Program-made: the position numbers and the translations under genes | Shown here: positions 26,231-35,845 of the stretch, piece after piece | Position numbering within the stretch: position 1 is the stretch's first letter | How the letters are laid out: each line of letters starts with the position of its first letter | The notes under the pieces: generated by a model | What the model was told of the DNA's origin: nothing | Databases searched by the model: none | Seen by the model: only the letters and a program-made list of their open reading frames with translations | Assembly (NCBI RefSeq): GCF_016909175.1 | Contig: NZ_JAFBFI010000001.1 | Coordinates: forward strand, 372,001-436,000 | From: Peribacillus deserti | Lineage (GTDB): Bacteria > Bacillota > Bacilli > Bacillales > DSM-1321 | DNA length: 64,000 nucleotides | Direction of reading: 5' to 3'

Positions 26231-26974
26231 TTATTCAATATTTCCTGCTAGCTGAAGTGCATCCTGGTCAGCGATGAGAGTAACATTTGGATGGTTTTTT
26301 AAAATGGAAGCTGGGAATTCCTCACTCACCGAGCCTTCAAAAAGCTGTTTGATGGCTTCTGCTTTGGAAGCGCCTGATGCAAGAAGCAGAATTTCTTTGC
26401 TTCTAAGGATAGTGGCAATTCCCATTGTAAGAGCTTCACTTGGAACACTATCTATACTGTCAAAGAATCTGGAGTTGGCTTCTCTCGTGCTTTGGTCTAG
26501 CTGAACCACATGTACGTTGGATTCGAACGAGGTGCCGGGTTCATTAAAGCCGATGTGTCCGTTCCGCCCAATGCCCAATACCTGCAAGTCTACGCCCCCG
26601 AGATCTGTAATCAGCCTGTCATATCTGAGGCATTCCTCCTCAAGGCTGTCAGCTTTTCCATTAGGTATATTTGTGTTTTGTTCTTTTATATCAATATGGC
26701 TGAAAAGCATTTCACGCATAAAGCTAAAATAGCTGTTGTGGTCGGTTTGATCTAACCCAACATATTCGTCTAAATTTACCGTGCGTACGCTGCGGTAGCT
26801 CGTTCCATTTTGGCGGTAATCTTGTATAAGTTCCCGGTAAAGGCCTACGGGAGTGCTTCCTGTAGCCAATCCTAAGACTGCAGCAGGATGTTCCTTAATA
26901 AGCTTAATCACTTTTTTAGCGGCTATTCGGCCCATTTCCTCATAATTTTCTGCTCTGATGACATGTATGTTCAA
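26231..26974 (-). CDS. nagB: Glucosamine-6-phosphate deaminase
   Basis: A 247-residue enzyme converting glucosamine-6-phosphate to fructose-6-phosphate and ammonia. Hallmarks: LGLATGSTPVGLYREL (phosphate loop), VNLDEYVGL (catalytic Asp), LGIGRNGHIGFNEPG (catalytic His). TTG start with AGAGGTG eight bases upstream. nagA precedes it on the same strand, but a 364-bp MITE separates the two. No nagR/yvoA regulator gene follows; a sporulation-type amidase occupies that place. Confidence 0.96.
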   Translation of the reverse strand: MNIHVIRAENYEEMGRIAAKKVIKLIKEHPAAVLGLATGSTPVGLYRELIQDYRQNGTSYRSVRTVNLDEYVGLDQTDHNSYFSFMREMLFSHIDIKEQNTNIPNGKADSLEEECLRYDRLITDLGGVDLQVLGIGRNGHIGFNEPGTSFESNVHVVQLDQSTREANSRFFDSIDSVPSEALTMGIATILRSKEILLLASGASKAEAIKQLFEGSVSEEFPASILKNHPNVTLIADQDALQLAGNIE

Positions 26975-27001
26975 TGTTTTTTCACCTCTTTTTATTTGTT
27001 A

Positions 27002-27365
27002 GGCTCTGTTAAACTGCCTGTTATTGCCGCTGCAGGCACTCGCTTTCCGAGGGCTGATTTGGAGCCTTCTCTCACGTTTACGCCTGCTGGGTCTCCCTTA
27101 ATAGAAAAGCGGAGGACGGTGACTTTCAAAGTACTTCTTACTAAAAGAACTGTGATGAACAAATTCGTTAAAAAATCATGTAATGCAGAGACACCTGACC
27201 GACATAAGACGAGCGACAGCGAAAGGTGCTTTTGTCTTTTGATGACGCTCGGCTTATGACCGAAGGTGTCAGTCCGGAGCTGGACAATACCCGTTTTTCG
27301 CAGGTGTCCCCGTATCCGATCCAATCAATATAGTGCCAAAATCAATAATGAACTTTAATAAAGCC
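27002..27365 (+). mobile_element. MITE-like element, family A, copy 3, between nagA and nagB
   Basis: Element of 364 bp with ends GGCTCTGTTAAACTGCC and (inverted) GGCTTTATTAAAGTTCATTA. Contains the nested hairpin module (27190-27290). The flanks (ATTTGTTA and AAGAGTTG) do not match, so the target duplication has decayed or was lost by recombination. It fills the whole 402-bp gap between the two genes. Confidence 0.8.
27190..27290 (+). ncRNA. Nested hairpin module, copy in MITE A3
   Basis: Outer helix GACACCT (27190-27196) with AGGTGTC (27264-27270). In copy A1 the same helix is GAGACCC/GGGTCTC, so both strands changed together. CATAAG/CTTATG is kept and the apical stem uses GAGCG/CGCTC. GGAGCTGGACAA follows. 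No evidence of expression. Confidence 0.45.
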
Positions 27366-27376
27366 AAGAGTTGAAA

Positions 27377-28558
27377 TCATTGCAGGCTATAGCCGGAAGC
27401 TCCACGGCAATAGGTGGCTGTGATCTGTAAATCAGCGTTCAAGAGGACCAGGTCAGCATCTTTTCCTTTAGCAATGCTTCCTTTTCTATCATACACTCCT
27501 AATTGTTTCGCTGGATTTTCGGAAGCAAGGCGAATGACATCTGCCAGCTCCAAGTCGGTAAAGTGCAGCATGTTTTTCACGCTGTCAACCATTTTTAAAA
27601 TGCTTCCCGCAAGAGTCCCATCTTCAAGAAGTGCCTGTCCGTTTTCCACGGTGACTTCCTGTCCTCCAAGGTCATAAGTGCCAGCCCGCATGCATTTTGC
27701 ACGCATAGAGTCTGTTATTAAAATAATACCCTCTTTTCCCTTTGCATTAACAGCAAGCTGAATCATTTCTGGCCTTACATGATTTCCATCAGCAATGATT
27801 TCTGCATGTAAATCCTTCATTAAAAGCGCCGCTCCGGCTACTCCCGGCTCCCGGTGATGAAGCCCTCGCATGCCGTTGAATAAATGAGTAACTTGTCTCG
27901 CACCTGCTTTTACAGCGGCTTCCATCTGTTCAAAAGTAGCATCGGAATGGCCCATCGAAGCAACAACTCCTGTTTCATGAAGAAAGCTGATAAAGGGAAG
28001 ACCATTAGGCTGTTCCGGAGCTACTGTAACCAATTTGATACTGTTGCCGGAAACTGTCTGCCATTTCTTAAACAGCTCTATATCGGGAGCGATAATATGC
28101 TTTTCTGGCTGTGCCCCTTTTTTTGAGGGATTAATAAAGGGCCCCTCTAAATGGATTCCTAATACCTCCGCTTCACCCGGTTTGGACCGTTCCCCACGAT
28201 AATTTCCAGCATTAATAACTGCTGCTTCGATCTCTTCGACACCCTGGGTTATGGTCGTTGCCAGAAAGCTTGTTGTGCCTTCAGCAGGCAGGGCCGAAGC
28301 TATTGTATGTATAGCCTCCGGTGTGGCATCCATGGTGTCAGCACCCGCCGCACCGTGAATATGTACATCTATAAATCCAGGTATAAGTTTTGAACCATCT
28401 TCCGCATTAACGACAATGATGTCATCTGTGAGGATGTGAGACGGATCTTGTCCAGCTTCAGCAATTTTTCCGTTATTAACCAGCACGTAGCCTCTTGGTA
28501 TAATTTCTGATTCAAGGTAAATATCAGCGTTTTTAATTAAAACTGAGTTTGATTTCAT
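27377..28558 (-). CDS. nagA: N-acetylglucosamine-6-phosphate deacetylase
   Basis: A 393-residue amidohydrolase that removes acetate from GlcNAc-6-phosphate before NagB acts. Metal-binding HIHG (in GFIDVHIHGAAGADTMD), the glutamate of HLEGPFINPSKKGAQ, GHSDATFEQ and HLFNGMRGLHHREPG are all present. ATG start with GGAGGT upstream. Transcribed away from hprK with a 300-bp gap that holds the two promoters. I found no cre site there that fits the consensus well. Confidence 0.95.
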   Translation of the reverse strand: MKSNSVLIKNADIYLESEIIPRGYVLVNNGKIAEAGQDPSHILTDDIIVVNAEDGSKLIPGFIDVHIHGAAGADTMDATPEAIHTIASALPAEGTTSFLATTITQGVEEIEAAVINAGNYRGERSKPGEAEVLGIHLEGPFINPSKKGAQPEKHIIAPDIELFKKWQTVSGNSIKLVTVAPEQPNGLPFISFLHETGVVASMGHSDATFEQMEAAVKAGARQVTHLFNGMRGLHHREPGVAGAALLMKDLHAEIIADGNHVRPEMIQLAVNAKGKEGIILITDSMRAKCMRAGTYDLGGQEVTVENGQALLEDGTLAGSILKMVDSVKNMLHFTDLELADVIRLASENPAKQLGVYDRKGSIAKGKDADLVLLNADLQITATYCRGASGYSLQ

Positions 28559-28862
28559 TCATTCGTACCTCCTGCGGCATTGATTATCGTTTTTTCTATT
28601 TCTTATTGTACCTTAAAAACGAATTCAGGGTGCGGGGAGCTGGCTGACTTCCTATAAAGCTTGTAACAGAACTCTTTCGCCGCATATTTTTCTTCTATTA
28701 TCCTCATTGTAAAAGACACTTTTTAATGAGCAAATCATTCTTTATTCCTCGTGCTTTCTTATAGGCAATAGGTTTTCATCGGGAAAAATGCTACAATATA
28801 AAGAATAAATTGATATTAAAAAATGATACATATTTAAAGTGTCTCCAGAAGGAGGAATTTAT

Positions 28863-29801
28863 TTGGCAAAGGTCCGAACGAAAGATATTATTGAGAAATT
28901 TAACCTGGAGCTTATAAGCGGCGAAGAGGGAATAAACAGGCCGATCGTAACGAGTGATTTATCGAGGCCCGGACTTGAAATGGCTGGCTTTTTTGATTAT
29001 TATCCTGCAGAACGGGTGCAGCTGCTTGGCATGACAGAAATGGAGTTTTATGACAAGCTGAGTATGCCCGAACAAAAGCAGAGAATGCACTCATTATGCA
29101 GCGATCTGACTCCATGTATTATTGTTACAAGAGGCCAGGAGATTCCTGAGTATCTTATTGAAGCTTCTGAACGCGAATCTGTGCCGGTACTGCGTGCTGC
29201 ATCTAAAACGACAAGGCTTTTTAGCAGGCTGACTAATTATCTGGAATTTAAACTTGCACCAACCACTGCGGTTCATGGAGTTCTTATCGATATTTACGGC
29301 GTTGGCGTTTTAATTACTGGAAAAAGCGGAGTAGGTAAAAGTGAAACAGCTCTTGAATTAGTCAAGAGGGGACACCGCCTTGTAGCCGATGATTGTGTAG
29401 AGATCCGCCAGGAAGATGAGGAAACACTTGTTGGAAATTCTCCTGAGCTGCTGCAAAACTTATTGGAAATTAGAGGGCTGGGGATCATTAATGTAATGAC
29501 GTTATTTGGGGCAGGCGCTGTCCGGAACTATAAGAGAATTTCCCTTGTGATTAACCTGGAACTATGGGAAAAAGCGAAGCAGTATGACCGGCTGGGTCTT
29601 GATGAGGAAAAAATAAGAATTCTTGAAACTGATATTACAAAGCTTATTGTGCCGGTGCGTCCCGGACGAAATCTTGCGGTCATCATTGAAGTGGCAGCCA
29701 TGAATTTCCGATTGAAGCGCATGGGTTATAATGCTGCACAGCAGTTTACAAGCAAGCTTGCAGACGTAATTATGGAAAGCGACCATCACGACGAAGTGTA
29801 G
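28863..29801 (+). CDS. hprK: HPr kinase/phosphorylase
   Basis: A 312-residue bifunctional enzyme that phosphorylates HPr and Crh on Ser46 and so controls CcpA-dependent catabolite repression. Walker A is GKSGVGKSE (about residue 153), followed by VADDCVEI and the HprK signature [20 protein letters not shown] near 200-220. TTG at 28863 with AAGGAGGA upstream gives the family length; the GTG at 28839 lies before the binding site. First gene of hprK-lgt-yvoD-ppaX-yvoF. TACAAT near 28790 is a candidate -10 box. Confidence 0.95.
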   Translation: MAKVRTKDIIEKFNLELISGEEGINRPIVTSDLSRPGLEMAGFFDYYPAERVQLLGMTEMEFYDKLSMPEQKQRMHSLCSDLTPCIIVTRGQEIPEYLIEASERESVPVLRAASKTTRLFSRLTNYLEFKLAPTTAVHGVLIDIYGVGVLITGKSGVGKSETALELVKRGHRLVADDCVEIRQEDEETLVGNSPELLQNLLEIRGLGIINVMTLFGAGAVRNYKRISLVINLELWEKAKQYDRLGLDEEKIRILETDITKLIVPVRPGRNLAVIIEVAAMNFRLKRMGYNAAQQFTSKLADVIMESDHHDEV

Positions 29802-29839
29802 AAAAAAGGAATGTTAGATAAAGAGAGGGAAAATGAGAA

Positions 29840-30652
29840 ATGGAGAATGCATTTGAGCCAATTAGCAAAATAGCTTTTGAGCTTGGTCCTCTTTCGGTCC
29901 ATTGGTATGGAATCATTATTGGTACAGGGGTTCTATTAGGCCTTCTGCTTGCCATGAGAGAATCAGAACGGCGCGGGCTTTCAAAGGATACGTTCCTTGA
30001 TTTAATTTTATTTGCTGTTCCGGCTGCCATCCTTTGTGCGAGGATTTATTATGTTCTGTTTGAATGGGACTATTATTCTAAGAATCCCGGAGCGATTTTT
30101 AAGGTTTGGGAAGGCGGAATAGCTATACATGGAGCTCTTATCGGATCTGTGCTGACCGCCTACATTTTTACAAAAATAAAAAAAATATCATTCTGGAAAG
30201 TGGCCGATATCGCTGCGCCAAGCATCATCCTGGGCCAGGCGATCGGGAGATGGGGAAACTTCATCAACCAGGAGGCTCATGGCGGCGAAGTAAGCCGGAG
30301 CTTTTTAGAAGGCCTGTATTTACCTGAATTTATCGTGAATCAAATGTATATAAACGGAGCTTATTATCATCCGACATTCTTATATGAATCACTGTGGAAT
30401 TTAGCCGGATTTATTCTGCTTCTCTATTTGAGGAGAGTAAATCTGCGCCGCGGAGAGCTTTTCTTAACTTATGTAATCTGGTACTCAATCGGCCGCTTTT
30501 TCATTGAAGGATTAAGAACAGATAGTCTTATGCTTACAGATTATTTGCGTATTGCACAGGTATTGTCGCTGTCACTCATTGTCATTTCGCTGGCTATATT
30601 GATTTACCGCCGTGTAAGAGGCCAGGCAGCTGAACGCTATAAGGATGCATAA
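29840..30652 (+). CDS. lgt: Prolipoprotein diacylglyceryl transferase
   Basis: A 270-residue membrane enzyme that adds diacylglycerol to the lipobox cysteine of exported lipoproteins, such as the two in this window. Conserved motifs: [25 protein letters not shown] (catalytic His) and the Lgt signature [14 protein letters not shown]. Seven membrane segments are expected. ATG start with AGAGGGAAAATGAGAA upstream. Confidence 0.95.
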   Translation: MENAFEPISKIAFELGPLSVHWYGIIIGTGVLLGLLLAMRESERRGLSKDTFLDLILFAVPAAILCARIYYVLFEWDYYSKNPGAIFKVWEGGIAIHGALIGSVLTAYIFTKIKKISFWKVADIAAPSIILGQAIGRWGNFINQEAHGGEVSRSFLEGLYLPEFIVNQMYINGAYYHPTFLYESLWNLAGFILLLYLRRVNLRRGELFLTYVIWYSIGRFFIEGLRTDSLMLTDYLRIAQVLSLSLIVISLAILIYRRVRGQAAERYKDA

Positions 30653-30738
30653 AGAGAGCTGGTCCTGCTGCTTAAAGGGTGAAACAAGGCAGCAGATCAC
30701 GGTTTCAGATGGCTAAGATTTCACAGGGGGGAAGAGTA

Positions 30739-31692
30739 TTGTTTCTTGGTATGTTAAAAAGGGGACTGCTGGCTGGGTTAAAGACAACATGGACACTCGG
30801 GAAAGTGATCTTTCCTGTCACCTTAATTGTTTCTATCCTTCAATACACTCCAGTGCTTGGCTGGATTGTTAAAGGAATCTCGCCCTTTATGAAGGTGCTG
30901 GGACTGCCGGGGGAAGCCGCTATTCCGTTGGTGCTTGGTAATTTCCTGAACCTTTATGCGGGAATAGCGGGCATTCTAACACTGGATTTAACGGTAAAAG
31001 AAGTATTTATTCTGGCTGTCATGCTTTCCTTCAGCCACAATCTCTTAATCGAGACAGGTGTAGCCCTTAAAGTAGGCGTTAAGCTATGGGTGATTCTGTC
31101 TGTCAGAATTGGATTGGCTTTGGTCTCGGCTGTCCTGATCAACCTGTTCTGGCATGGAGGCGGCGAACTGGCTCAATATGGATCGCTGAAGTCACGCGGA
31201 GGCGATGTTTCCGGGGCTGTGCCCATTCTAATGAATGGAATGGAAACGGCCCTGATAGGTATTTTGAAGCTAGCAATCATAGTCATTCCGTTAATGATTA
31301 TCATTCAAATTTTAAAAGAATTAAAATGGCTCGAAAAGGTGTCTGACGCCTTGGGACCTATGATGAAGGTACTTGGCATGAATAAGAATGCCTCCATGAC
31401 GATGGCCTCCGGGCTGATCCTGGGCCTTGCTTATGGTGCAGGAGTAATGATTCAGGCTGTCCAGGAAGATGGAGTCAGCAAAAAAGATGCAACGCTTGCC
31501 TTTATTTTTCTGGTAGCATGTCATGCTTTCGTGGAGGATACTCTCATATTCATTCCTCTCGGTATCCCTGTTTTGCCCCTTCTCTTGATCCGGGTCATTA
31601 CGGCGTTTATTTTAACATTGATTGTGTCGCATCTGTGGAAGAGGGCAGAATTGGTCAGAATACGAAAGGAAGCATCTTATGAGAACATCTAA
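30739..31692 (+). CDS. yvoD: Nucleoside-recognition (Gate) domain membrane protein YvoD
   Basis: A 317-residue membrane protein with two Gate/nucleoside-recognition segments, e.g. [18 protein letters not shown] and [20 protein letters not shown]. It occupies the yvoD place between lgt and ppaX. Function is unknown in the family. TTG at 30739 with AGGGGGGA upstream is preferred over the GTG at 30679. Its end overlaps ppaX by 14 bases. Confidence 0.8.
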   Translation: MFLGMLKRGLLAGLKTTWTLGKVIFPVTLIVSILQYTPVLGWIVKGISPFMKVLGLPGEAAIPLVLGNFLNLYAGIAGILTLDLTVKEVFILAVMLSFSHNLLIETGVALKVGVKLWVILSVRIGLALVSAVLINLFWHGGGELAQYGSLKSRGGDVSGAVPILMNGMETALIGILKLAIIVIPLMIIIQILKELKWLEKVSDALGPMMKVLGMNKNASMTMASGLILGLAYGAGVMIQAVQEDGVSKKDATLAFIFLVACHAFVEDTLIFIPLGIPVLPLLLIRVITAFILTLIVSHLWKRAELVRIRKEASYENI

Positions 31693-32338
31693 AATTACTA
31701 CCATTTTATTTGATTTAGACGGTACTTTGATTAATACAAACGATTTAATTATTGAATCCTTTATAAATACTCTGAATCTGTATTTTCCCGATAAGTATAA
31801 GCAGGAGGATGTCCTCCCATTTATGGGGCCTCCGCTTTATGACTCCTTTTATAGTGTTGATCAGCAATTGGCACATGAAATGGTAGAGAAATACCGGGAA
31901 TTTAACTTAGCTAATCATGACCTGCTGGTGAAGGAATTTGAAGGTGTATACGAAACAGTGGAAGCTCTCCATAAAGCAGGTTATAAGATGGCCATCGTAT
32001 CAACAAAGCTTCATGATACCGTTCTCAGAGGATTGAAGGTTGGACGCCTTGATCGGTTTTTTGATGTAGTCATAGGCCTTGATGATGTGGAACGGGCGAA
32101 GCCGGACCCTGAACCTCTGGAAAAGGCACTTCGGATTTTAGGATCGAAGCCAGAGGAAGCGATCATGGTGGGAGATAATCACCACGATATCCTGGGCGGG
32201 AAAAACGCAGGAACCAAGACAGCGGGAGTTTCCTGGACGGCTAAAGGCAGAAACTACCTGGATCAATTTGAACCTGATTATATTCTTGAAACTATGAGTG
32301 ATTTGCTGGCGGTTGTTGGGGCAGAGGAGAACGAATGA
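31679..32338 (+). CDS. ppaX: Pyrophosphatase PpaX (HAD family)
   Basis: A 219-residue HAD hydrolase: motif [11 protein letters not shown], motif II IVSTKL, motif III and IV around KPDPEP and [12 protein letters not shown]. PpaX hydrolyses the pyrophosphate released when HprK acts as phosphorylase on seryl-phosphorylated HPr, which fits the shared operon. ATG at 31679 with GAAAGGA upstream. Confidence 0.93.
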   Translation: MRTSKITTILFDLDGTLINTNDLIIESFINTLNLYFPDKYKQEDVLPFMGPPLYDSFYSVDQQLAHEMVEKYREFNLANHDLLVKEFEGVYETVEALHKAGYKMAIVSTKLHDTVLRGLKVGRLDRFFDVVIGLDDVERAKPDPEPLEKALRILGSKPEEAIMVGDNHHDILGGKNAGTKTAGVSWTAKGRNYLDQFEPDYILETMSDLLAVVGAEENE

Positions 32339-32859
32339 GGCGTACTACCCGATATCCCGTTGAAGGAGCTAATTCCCTTTGGCATGTGTATAAAACTGTG
32401 CCTTTTTGGAAGGTAGTAAAAAACTTCGTGGTGATACAGGCAGCAAGATATACTCCCTTTCTCGCGGTGAAAAACTGGCTTTATCGTACTTTTTTAAGGA
32501 TGGACATAGGAGAGCAAACTTCTTTTGCGCTTATGGTCATGCTGGATGTTATGTTTCCTGAGAAAATTTCCGTCGGACGGAATTCAGTCATCGGCTATAA
32601 CACGACCATTCTGGCACATGAGTATCTGATAAAGGAATATAGGCTAGGTGAAGTTGTAATAGGCGATGAAGTGATGGTTGGAGCGAACACGACCATTCTG
32701 CCAGGGGTGAAAATTGGAGACGGTGCAATCGTTTCAGCAGGCACATTAGTGCATAAGGATGTTCCTGCTGGTGCATTCGCAGGCGGCAATCCGATGCAGA
32801 TTATCTATACGAAAGAGCAGCTCCAGGAACGAATGGACTTGGATGCTTTGGATCAATAA
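32335..32859 (+). CDS. yvoF: LbH-fold acyltransferase YvoF
   Basis: A 174-residue protein with hexapeptide repeats of a left-handed beta-helix ([20 protein letters not shown], then [20 protein letters not shown] and [20 protein letters not shown]). The catalytic histidine region of CoA-dependent acetyltransferases is AHEYLI. The acceptor is unknown. Its ATG overlaps the ppaX stop by four bases; it is the last gene of the operon. Confidence 0.85.
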   Translation: MRRTTRYPVEGANSLWHVYKTVPFWKVVKNFVVIQAARYTPFLAVKNWLYRTFLRMDIGEQTSFALMVMLDVMFPEKISVGRNSVIGYNTTILAHEYLIKEYRLGEVVIGDEVMVGANTTILPGVKIGDGAIVSAGTLVHKDVPAGAFAGGNPMQIIYTKEQLQERMDLDALDQ

Positions 32860-32897
32860 AAAGGACTTGACGGCAATGGTGCCGCAAGTCCTTTTTG
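32857..32897 (+). terminator. Terminator of the hprK operon
   Basis: AAAAAGGACTTG pairs with CAAGTCCTTTTT around an inner CGGC/GCCG helix. Confidence 0.9.
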
Positions 32898-32901
32898 TTA
32901 T

Positions 32902-33334
32902 AGCTCTGTTAAGCTTGCCTGTTGATTGCATCGAAGGGCACTCGCTTTCCGCGGGCGGTCCCGGAGCCTCCTCGGCGTTAAACGCCTGTGGGGTCTCCCT
33001 TAAGAGAAAAGAGGAGGACGGTGACTTTCAAGGTACTTCTTTATAGAGAACTGTGATGAACAAACTCGTTTAAAAAACTACTATATAGAAAGTCAGACAC
33101 CTGACAGACATAAGACGAGCGTCAGCGAAAGGCGCTTTTTGCCTTTTGATGGCGATTGGCTTATGACCGAAGGTGTCAGTCTGCAGCTAGACAATACCGC
33201 TTTTCCCGCAGGACATTGAAGTACCATCCTCGAATTCTCACCGCACGAAGGAAATGCGAATGCATTTTCGAGGATCTCCCGCCTGCAGCGAAGATCAACA
33301 TAGTGCCAAAACAACAATGAAATTTAACATAGCC
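32902..33334 (+). mobile_element. MITE-like element, family A, copy 4 (long form)
   Basis: Element of 433 bp, ends AGCTCTGTTAAGCTTGCC and (inverted) GGCTATGTTAAATTTCATTG. Contains the GC-rich core, the nested hairpin module (33096-33195) and the TCGAATTC/TTCGAGGA segment. The flanking octamers (TTTGTTAT, TTTATTTA) agree at five of eight positions only. It starts right at the T-run of the hprK-operon terminator. Confidence 0.82.
33096..33195 (+). ncRNA. Nested hairpin module, copy in MITE A4
   Basis: Outer helix GACACCT (33096-33102) with AGGTGTC (33171-33177), invariant CATAAG/CTTATG, apical GAAAGGCGC...GCCTTTT. Followed by TGCAGCTAGACAA, a variant of GGAGCTGGACAA. Confidence 0.45.
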
Positions 33335-33380
33335 TTTATTTAAGAATGATAATAAGATAGGAATACTAAGGCCTGCAGCT

Positions 33381-33521
33381 TCATTTTGATATTAATCCAG
33401 ATAAATCTCCCTCAAGCCGTTCCATCATTTCCTGAAGAGTAATCCCTTCCTGGGCTGTTGAAGCCTCATAAGCATTCTTTAATATATCCATAAAAAGCTC
33501 CTGTTTTTGTTCTGTACTCAT
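33381..33521 (-). CDS. Small protein of 46 residues, unknown function
   Basis: ATG at 33521 with GGAGAG six bases upstream on the minus strand; TGA at 33381-33383. Begins MSTEQKQELFMDILKNAYEA and continues STAQEGITLQEMMERLEGDL. It is strongly acidic and helical, without signal or membrane segments. It is divergent from the his operon. No family recognised. Confidence 0.6.
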   Translation of the reverse strand: MSTEQKQELFMDILKNAYEASTAQEGITLQEMMERLEGDLSGLISK

Positions 33522-33654
33522 AACCGCTCTCCATTTAATCGAATTTTTTATAACAACATATCAATCTTTTCCTGTCTGCTCAGTCCGTGGATAAGCTCTA
33601 TATTGTTTAAGACGTAAATACCCAGGGAAGGTTACACATAAACATTAAATTGAT

Positions 33655-33666
33655 GGGGACTGTTCC
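33655..33666. repeat. Degenerate copy of the GGGGACTGTCCCC word
   Basis: GGGGACTGTTCC about 15 bp upstream of the his promoter. Related full copies are at 8051, 37125, 37190 and 40588. Confidence 0.4.
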
Positions 33667-33681
33667 GCGGTTTCTTTTTTC

Positions 33682-33710
33682 TTGACGATTTATAAGAGCG
33701 AGAGTAAACT
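33682..33710 (+). promoter_or_regulatory. SigmaA promoter of the his operon
   Basis: TTGACG (33682-33687), 17-base spacer, TAAACT (33705-33710). About 100 bases of leader follow; no T-box or leader-peptide histidine run is visible in it. Confidence 0.6.
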
Positions 33711-33809
33711 ACTAATAACTTCTTTAATTTATTAGCACATTAGCAAGTTAAAGGATTTTGAAAATTATAAAACTCCTTTTGATTGATTAATTCTATAAGG
33801 ATGTGTGTG

Positions 33810-34997
33810 GTGTTGTCTATGCCGTTTATGTTTGAAAAGCCGCTTGGAATGAGGGATTCTCTTCCGTTATTATATGAACGAAAAAAAGCCGTGCGCCTAA
33901 GTGTTTCTAGTGAATTTGAGGCATGGGGCTATCAATTTATTGAAACGCCTGCACTGGAATATTATGAAACGATTGGAGAAGCTTCCTCTATCCAAAATCA
34001 GCAGATGTTTAAGCTTCTTGACCAGCAGGGCGATACAGTGGTTCTCAGGCCGGATATGACGGCTCCCATTGCGAGGGTAGCCGCATCTAAATTACTGAAG
34101 CAGCAGGTTCCTGCCAGGATTGCCTATTCAGCAAATGTATATAGAGCTCAGCAGAAGGAAGGCGGAAGGGCCGCTGAGTTTGAACAGATTGGAATCGAAA
34201 ACATTGGAGATGGGACGATCAGTGCTGACTCAGAAGTCATAAGTTTATTAATTTCTTCTCTAAAAAAAGCAGGGTTTAATAAATTCCAAATCTCAATCGG
34301 CCATATCGGATTTATACAGCAATTGATGCTCGATATTTTAGGCAGGGAAGACCGGGTCAGCCTGCTTTCAAATTACTTGATTGAACGAAACTATGTGGGC
34401 TATCGAGACCATATAAATTCTCTGGCGCTTGCCAATATAGATAAGCAAAGATTAATTGACATACTAGCCTTAAAAGGGAAAGAGAATATTTTAGAGAAAG
34501 CCTCGGCACTGCTTGAGAATAACCGAGGAACCGATAAGCTGAATGAATTGGCTCAGCTACTGCAGCAGTTAAAAGAATATGGAACTGAACAATATGTAAG
34601 CCTGGATTTAACGCTAATGAATACAATTAGCTATTACTCGGGGCTTGTTTTTGAAGTATATACAGAAGGCGTTAATTTTCCTGTAGGGAATGGAGGTCGT
34701 TATAATTCTCTGTTGAAGAAGTTTGGCAGAGATACACCAGCGACTGGTTTTGCCCTTCGCGTGGACCGGCTGATTGAAGCGATGGGGCCGCTGCGGGAAA
34801 AGGCGGAAATAGAATGTGTTATATTTACACCTGAAAGAAAACAGGAGGCATTAGTGTTTGTTAATGAGCGGCGGGCAGCAGGAGATAGAATGGTTATGCA
34901 GGATCTTAATGGAGTAACAGATCTGGATTCTTTCACTAAAAATTATTCAGAAGTACACTATTTCATAGGAGCTCCCGGAAAGGATGAAACGCCATGA
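33810..34997 (+). CDS. hisZ: ATP phosphoribosyltransferase regulatory subunit
   Basis: A HisRS-like protein of about 395 residues that lacks aminoacylation activity and is required for the short-form HisG that follows. Class II motif 2-like [16 protein letters not shown] and motif 3-like [24 protein letters not shown] are present. Start is uncertain: GTG 33810 (AAGGA eight bases upstream), TTG 33813 or ATG 33819; the family usually begins near [13 protein letters not shown]. It overlaps hisG by four bases. Confidence 0.92.
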   Translation: MLSMPFMFEKPLGMRDSLPLLYERKKAVRLSVSSEFEAWGYQFIETPALEYYETIGEASSIQNQQMFKLLDQQGDTVVLRPDMTAPIARVAASKLLKQQVPARIAYSANVYRAQQKEGGRAAEFEQIGIENIGDGTISADSEVISLLISSLKKAGFNKFQISIGHIGFIQQLMLDILGREDRVSLLSNYLIERNYVGYRDHINSLALANIDKQRLIDILALKGKENILEKASALLENNRGTDKLNELAQLLQQLKEYGTEQYVSLDLTLMNTISYYSGLVFEVYTEGVNFPVGNGGRYNSLLKKFGRDTPATGFALRVDRLIEAMGPLREKAEIECVIFTPERKQEALVFVNERRAAGDRMVMQDLNGVTDLDSFTKNYSEVHYFIGAPGKDETP

Positions 34998-35623
34998 ACG
35001 AGGTTTTGACAATGGCTATGCCAAAGGGGAGGATTTTTGAAGAAGCACTGGAATTATTGAGACAGGCAGGCTATTCTCTGCCTGAAGAATTTGAAGAATC
35101 TAGAAAGCTTATCATAGATTTAGAAGCTGAAAAGCTCCGGTTTATCCTGGCAAAACCGATGGATGTTGCCACATATGTAGAGCAAGGGGTTGCGGATATT
35201 GGGATCGCTGGGAAAGATGTTCTTCTTGAAGAGGAGCCTGACGTATATGAGCTGCTTGATCTGAAAATCAGCCATTGTTATTTAGCGGTCGCAGGGGTGC
35301 CAGGTTCCAGGATTAATGAAGCAGCCCCGAAAATTGCGACCAAATATCCGAATGTTGCCTCTCACTATTTCAGGGAGCAGGGTGAGCAGGTAGAAATCAT
35401 CAAGCTTAACGGATCCATCGAGCTTGCTCCTCTAATCGGGCTGGCAGAAAGAATTGTAGATATAGTTTCAACAGGGCAGACATTAAAAGAAAATGGACTC
35501 ATTGAGTTTGAACGAATTGCGGAGGTCACCTCAAGGCTGATTGCGAATCGTGCCAGCTATCGTTTAAAGGAACGGCGGATATCAGAAATGGTGCAGAGAC
35601 TTTCAAAAGTTATTAATAAATAA
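34994..35623 (+). CDS. hisG: ATP phosphoribosyltransferase, short form
   Basis: A 209-residue catalytic subunit for the first step of histidine synthesis (ATP + PRPP). It lacks the C-terminal ACT-like regulatory domain of long HisG, consistent with HisZ next door. Motifs: [35 protein letters not shown] and the PRPP loop [14 protein letters not shown]. In most Bacilli hisD follows closely, but here a 181-bp MITE separates them. Confidence 0.95.
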   Translation: MNEVLTMAMPKGRIFEEALELLRQAGYSLPEEFEESRKLIIDLEAEKLRFILAKPMDVATYVEQGVADIGIAGKDVLLEEEPDVYELLDLKISHCYLAVAGVPGSRINEAAPKIATKYPNVASHYFREQGEQVEIIKLNGSIELAPLIGLAERIVDIVSTGQTLKENGLIEFERIAEVTSRLIANRASYRLKERRISEMVQRLSKVINK

Positions 35624-35637
35624 GGACGCTTTTTTAA

Positions 35638-35818
35638 AGTTATTTTAAAGTCCATAGTTGGTTTTGACACTATGTTGATTGGAACGGATACGCGAGACTC
35701 ATTTGGGGAAAGCGGATCAAGGGAGATCCCGCAGGCGTGTAACGCTGAGGAGGCTCCCGGACCGCCCGCGGAAAGCGAGTGCCGCTAGCTGCAATCAACA
35801 GGCAAGTTGAACAGAGCT
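35638..35818 (-). mobile_element. MITE-like element, family A, copy 5, between hisG and hisD
   Basis: Element of 181 bp, reverse orientation, short form. Flanked by TTTTTTAA (35630-35637) and ATTTTTAA (35819-35826), an 8-bp duplication with one mismatch. Right end (inverted) AGCTCTGTTCAACTTGCC. It contains no hairpin module and no TCGAATTC segment, making it the smallest copy. Its right edge is 28 bp before the hisD start codon. Confidence 0.82.
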
Positions 35819-35845
35819 ATTTTTAAAAAAAGGATGCGGGAAATC

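Noticed and set aside
28559-28862. cre or NagR operator between nagA and hprK
   Set aside because: No segment fits either consensus well enough to report.
33711-33809. T-box or histidine leader before hisZ
   Set aside because: The leader is about 100 bases, with no T-box motif, terminator/antiterminator pair or His codon run.
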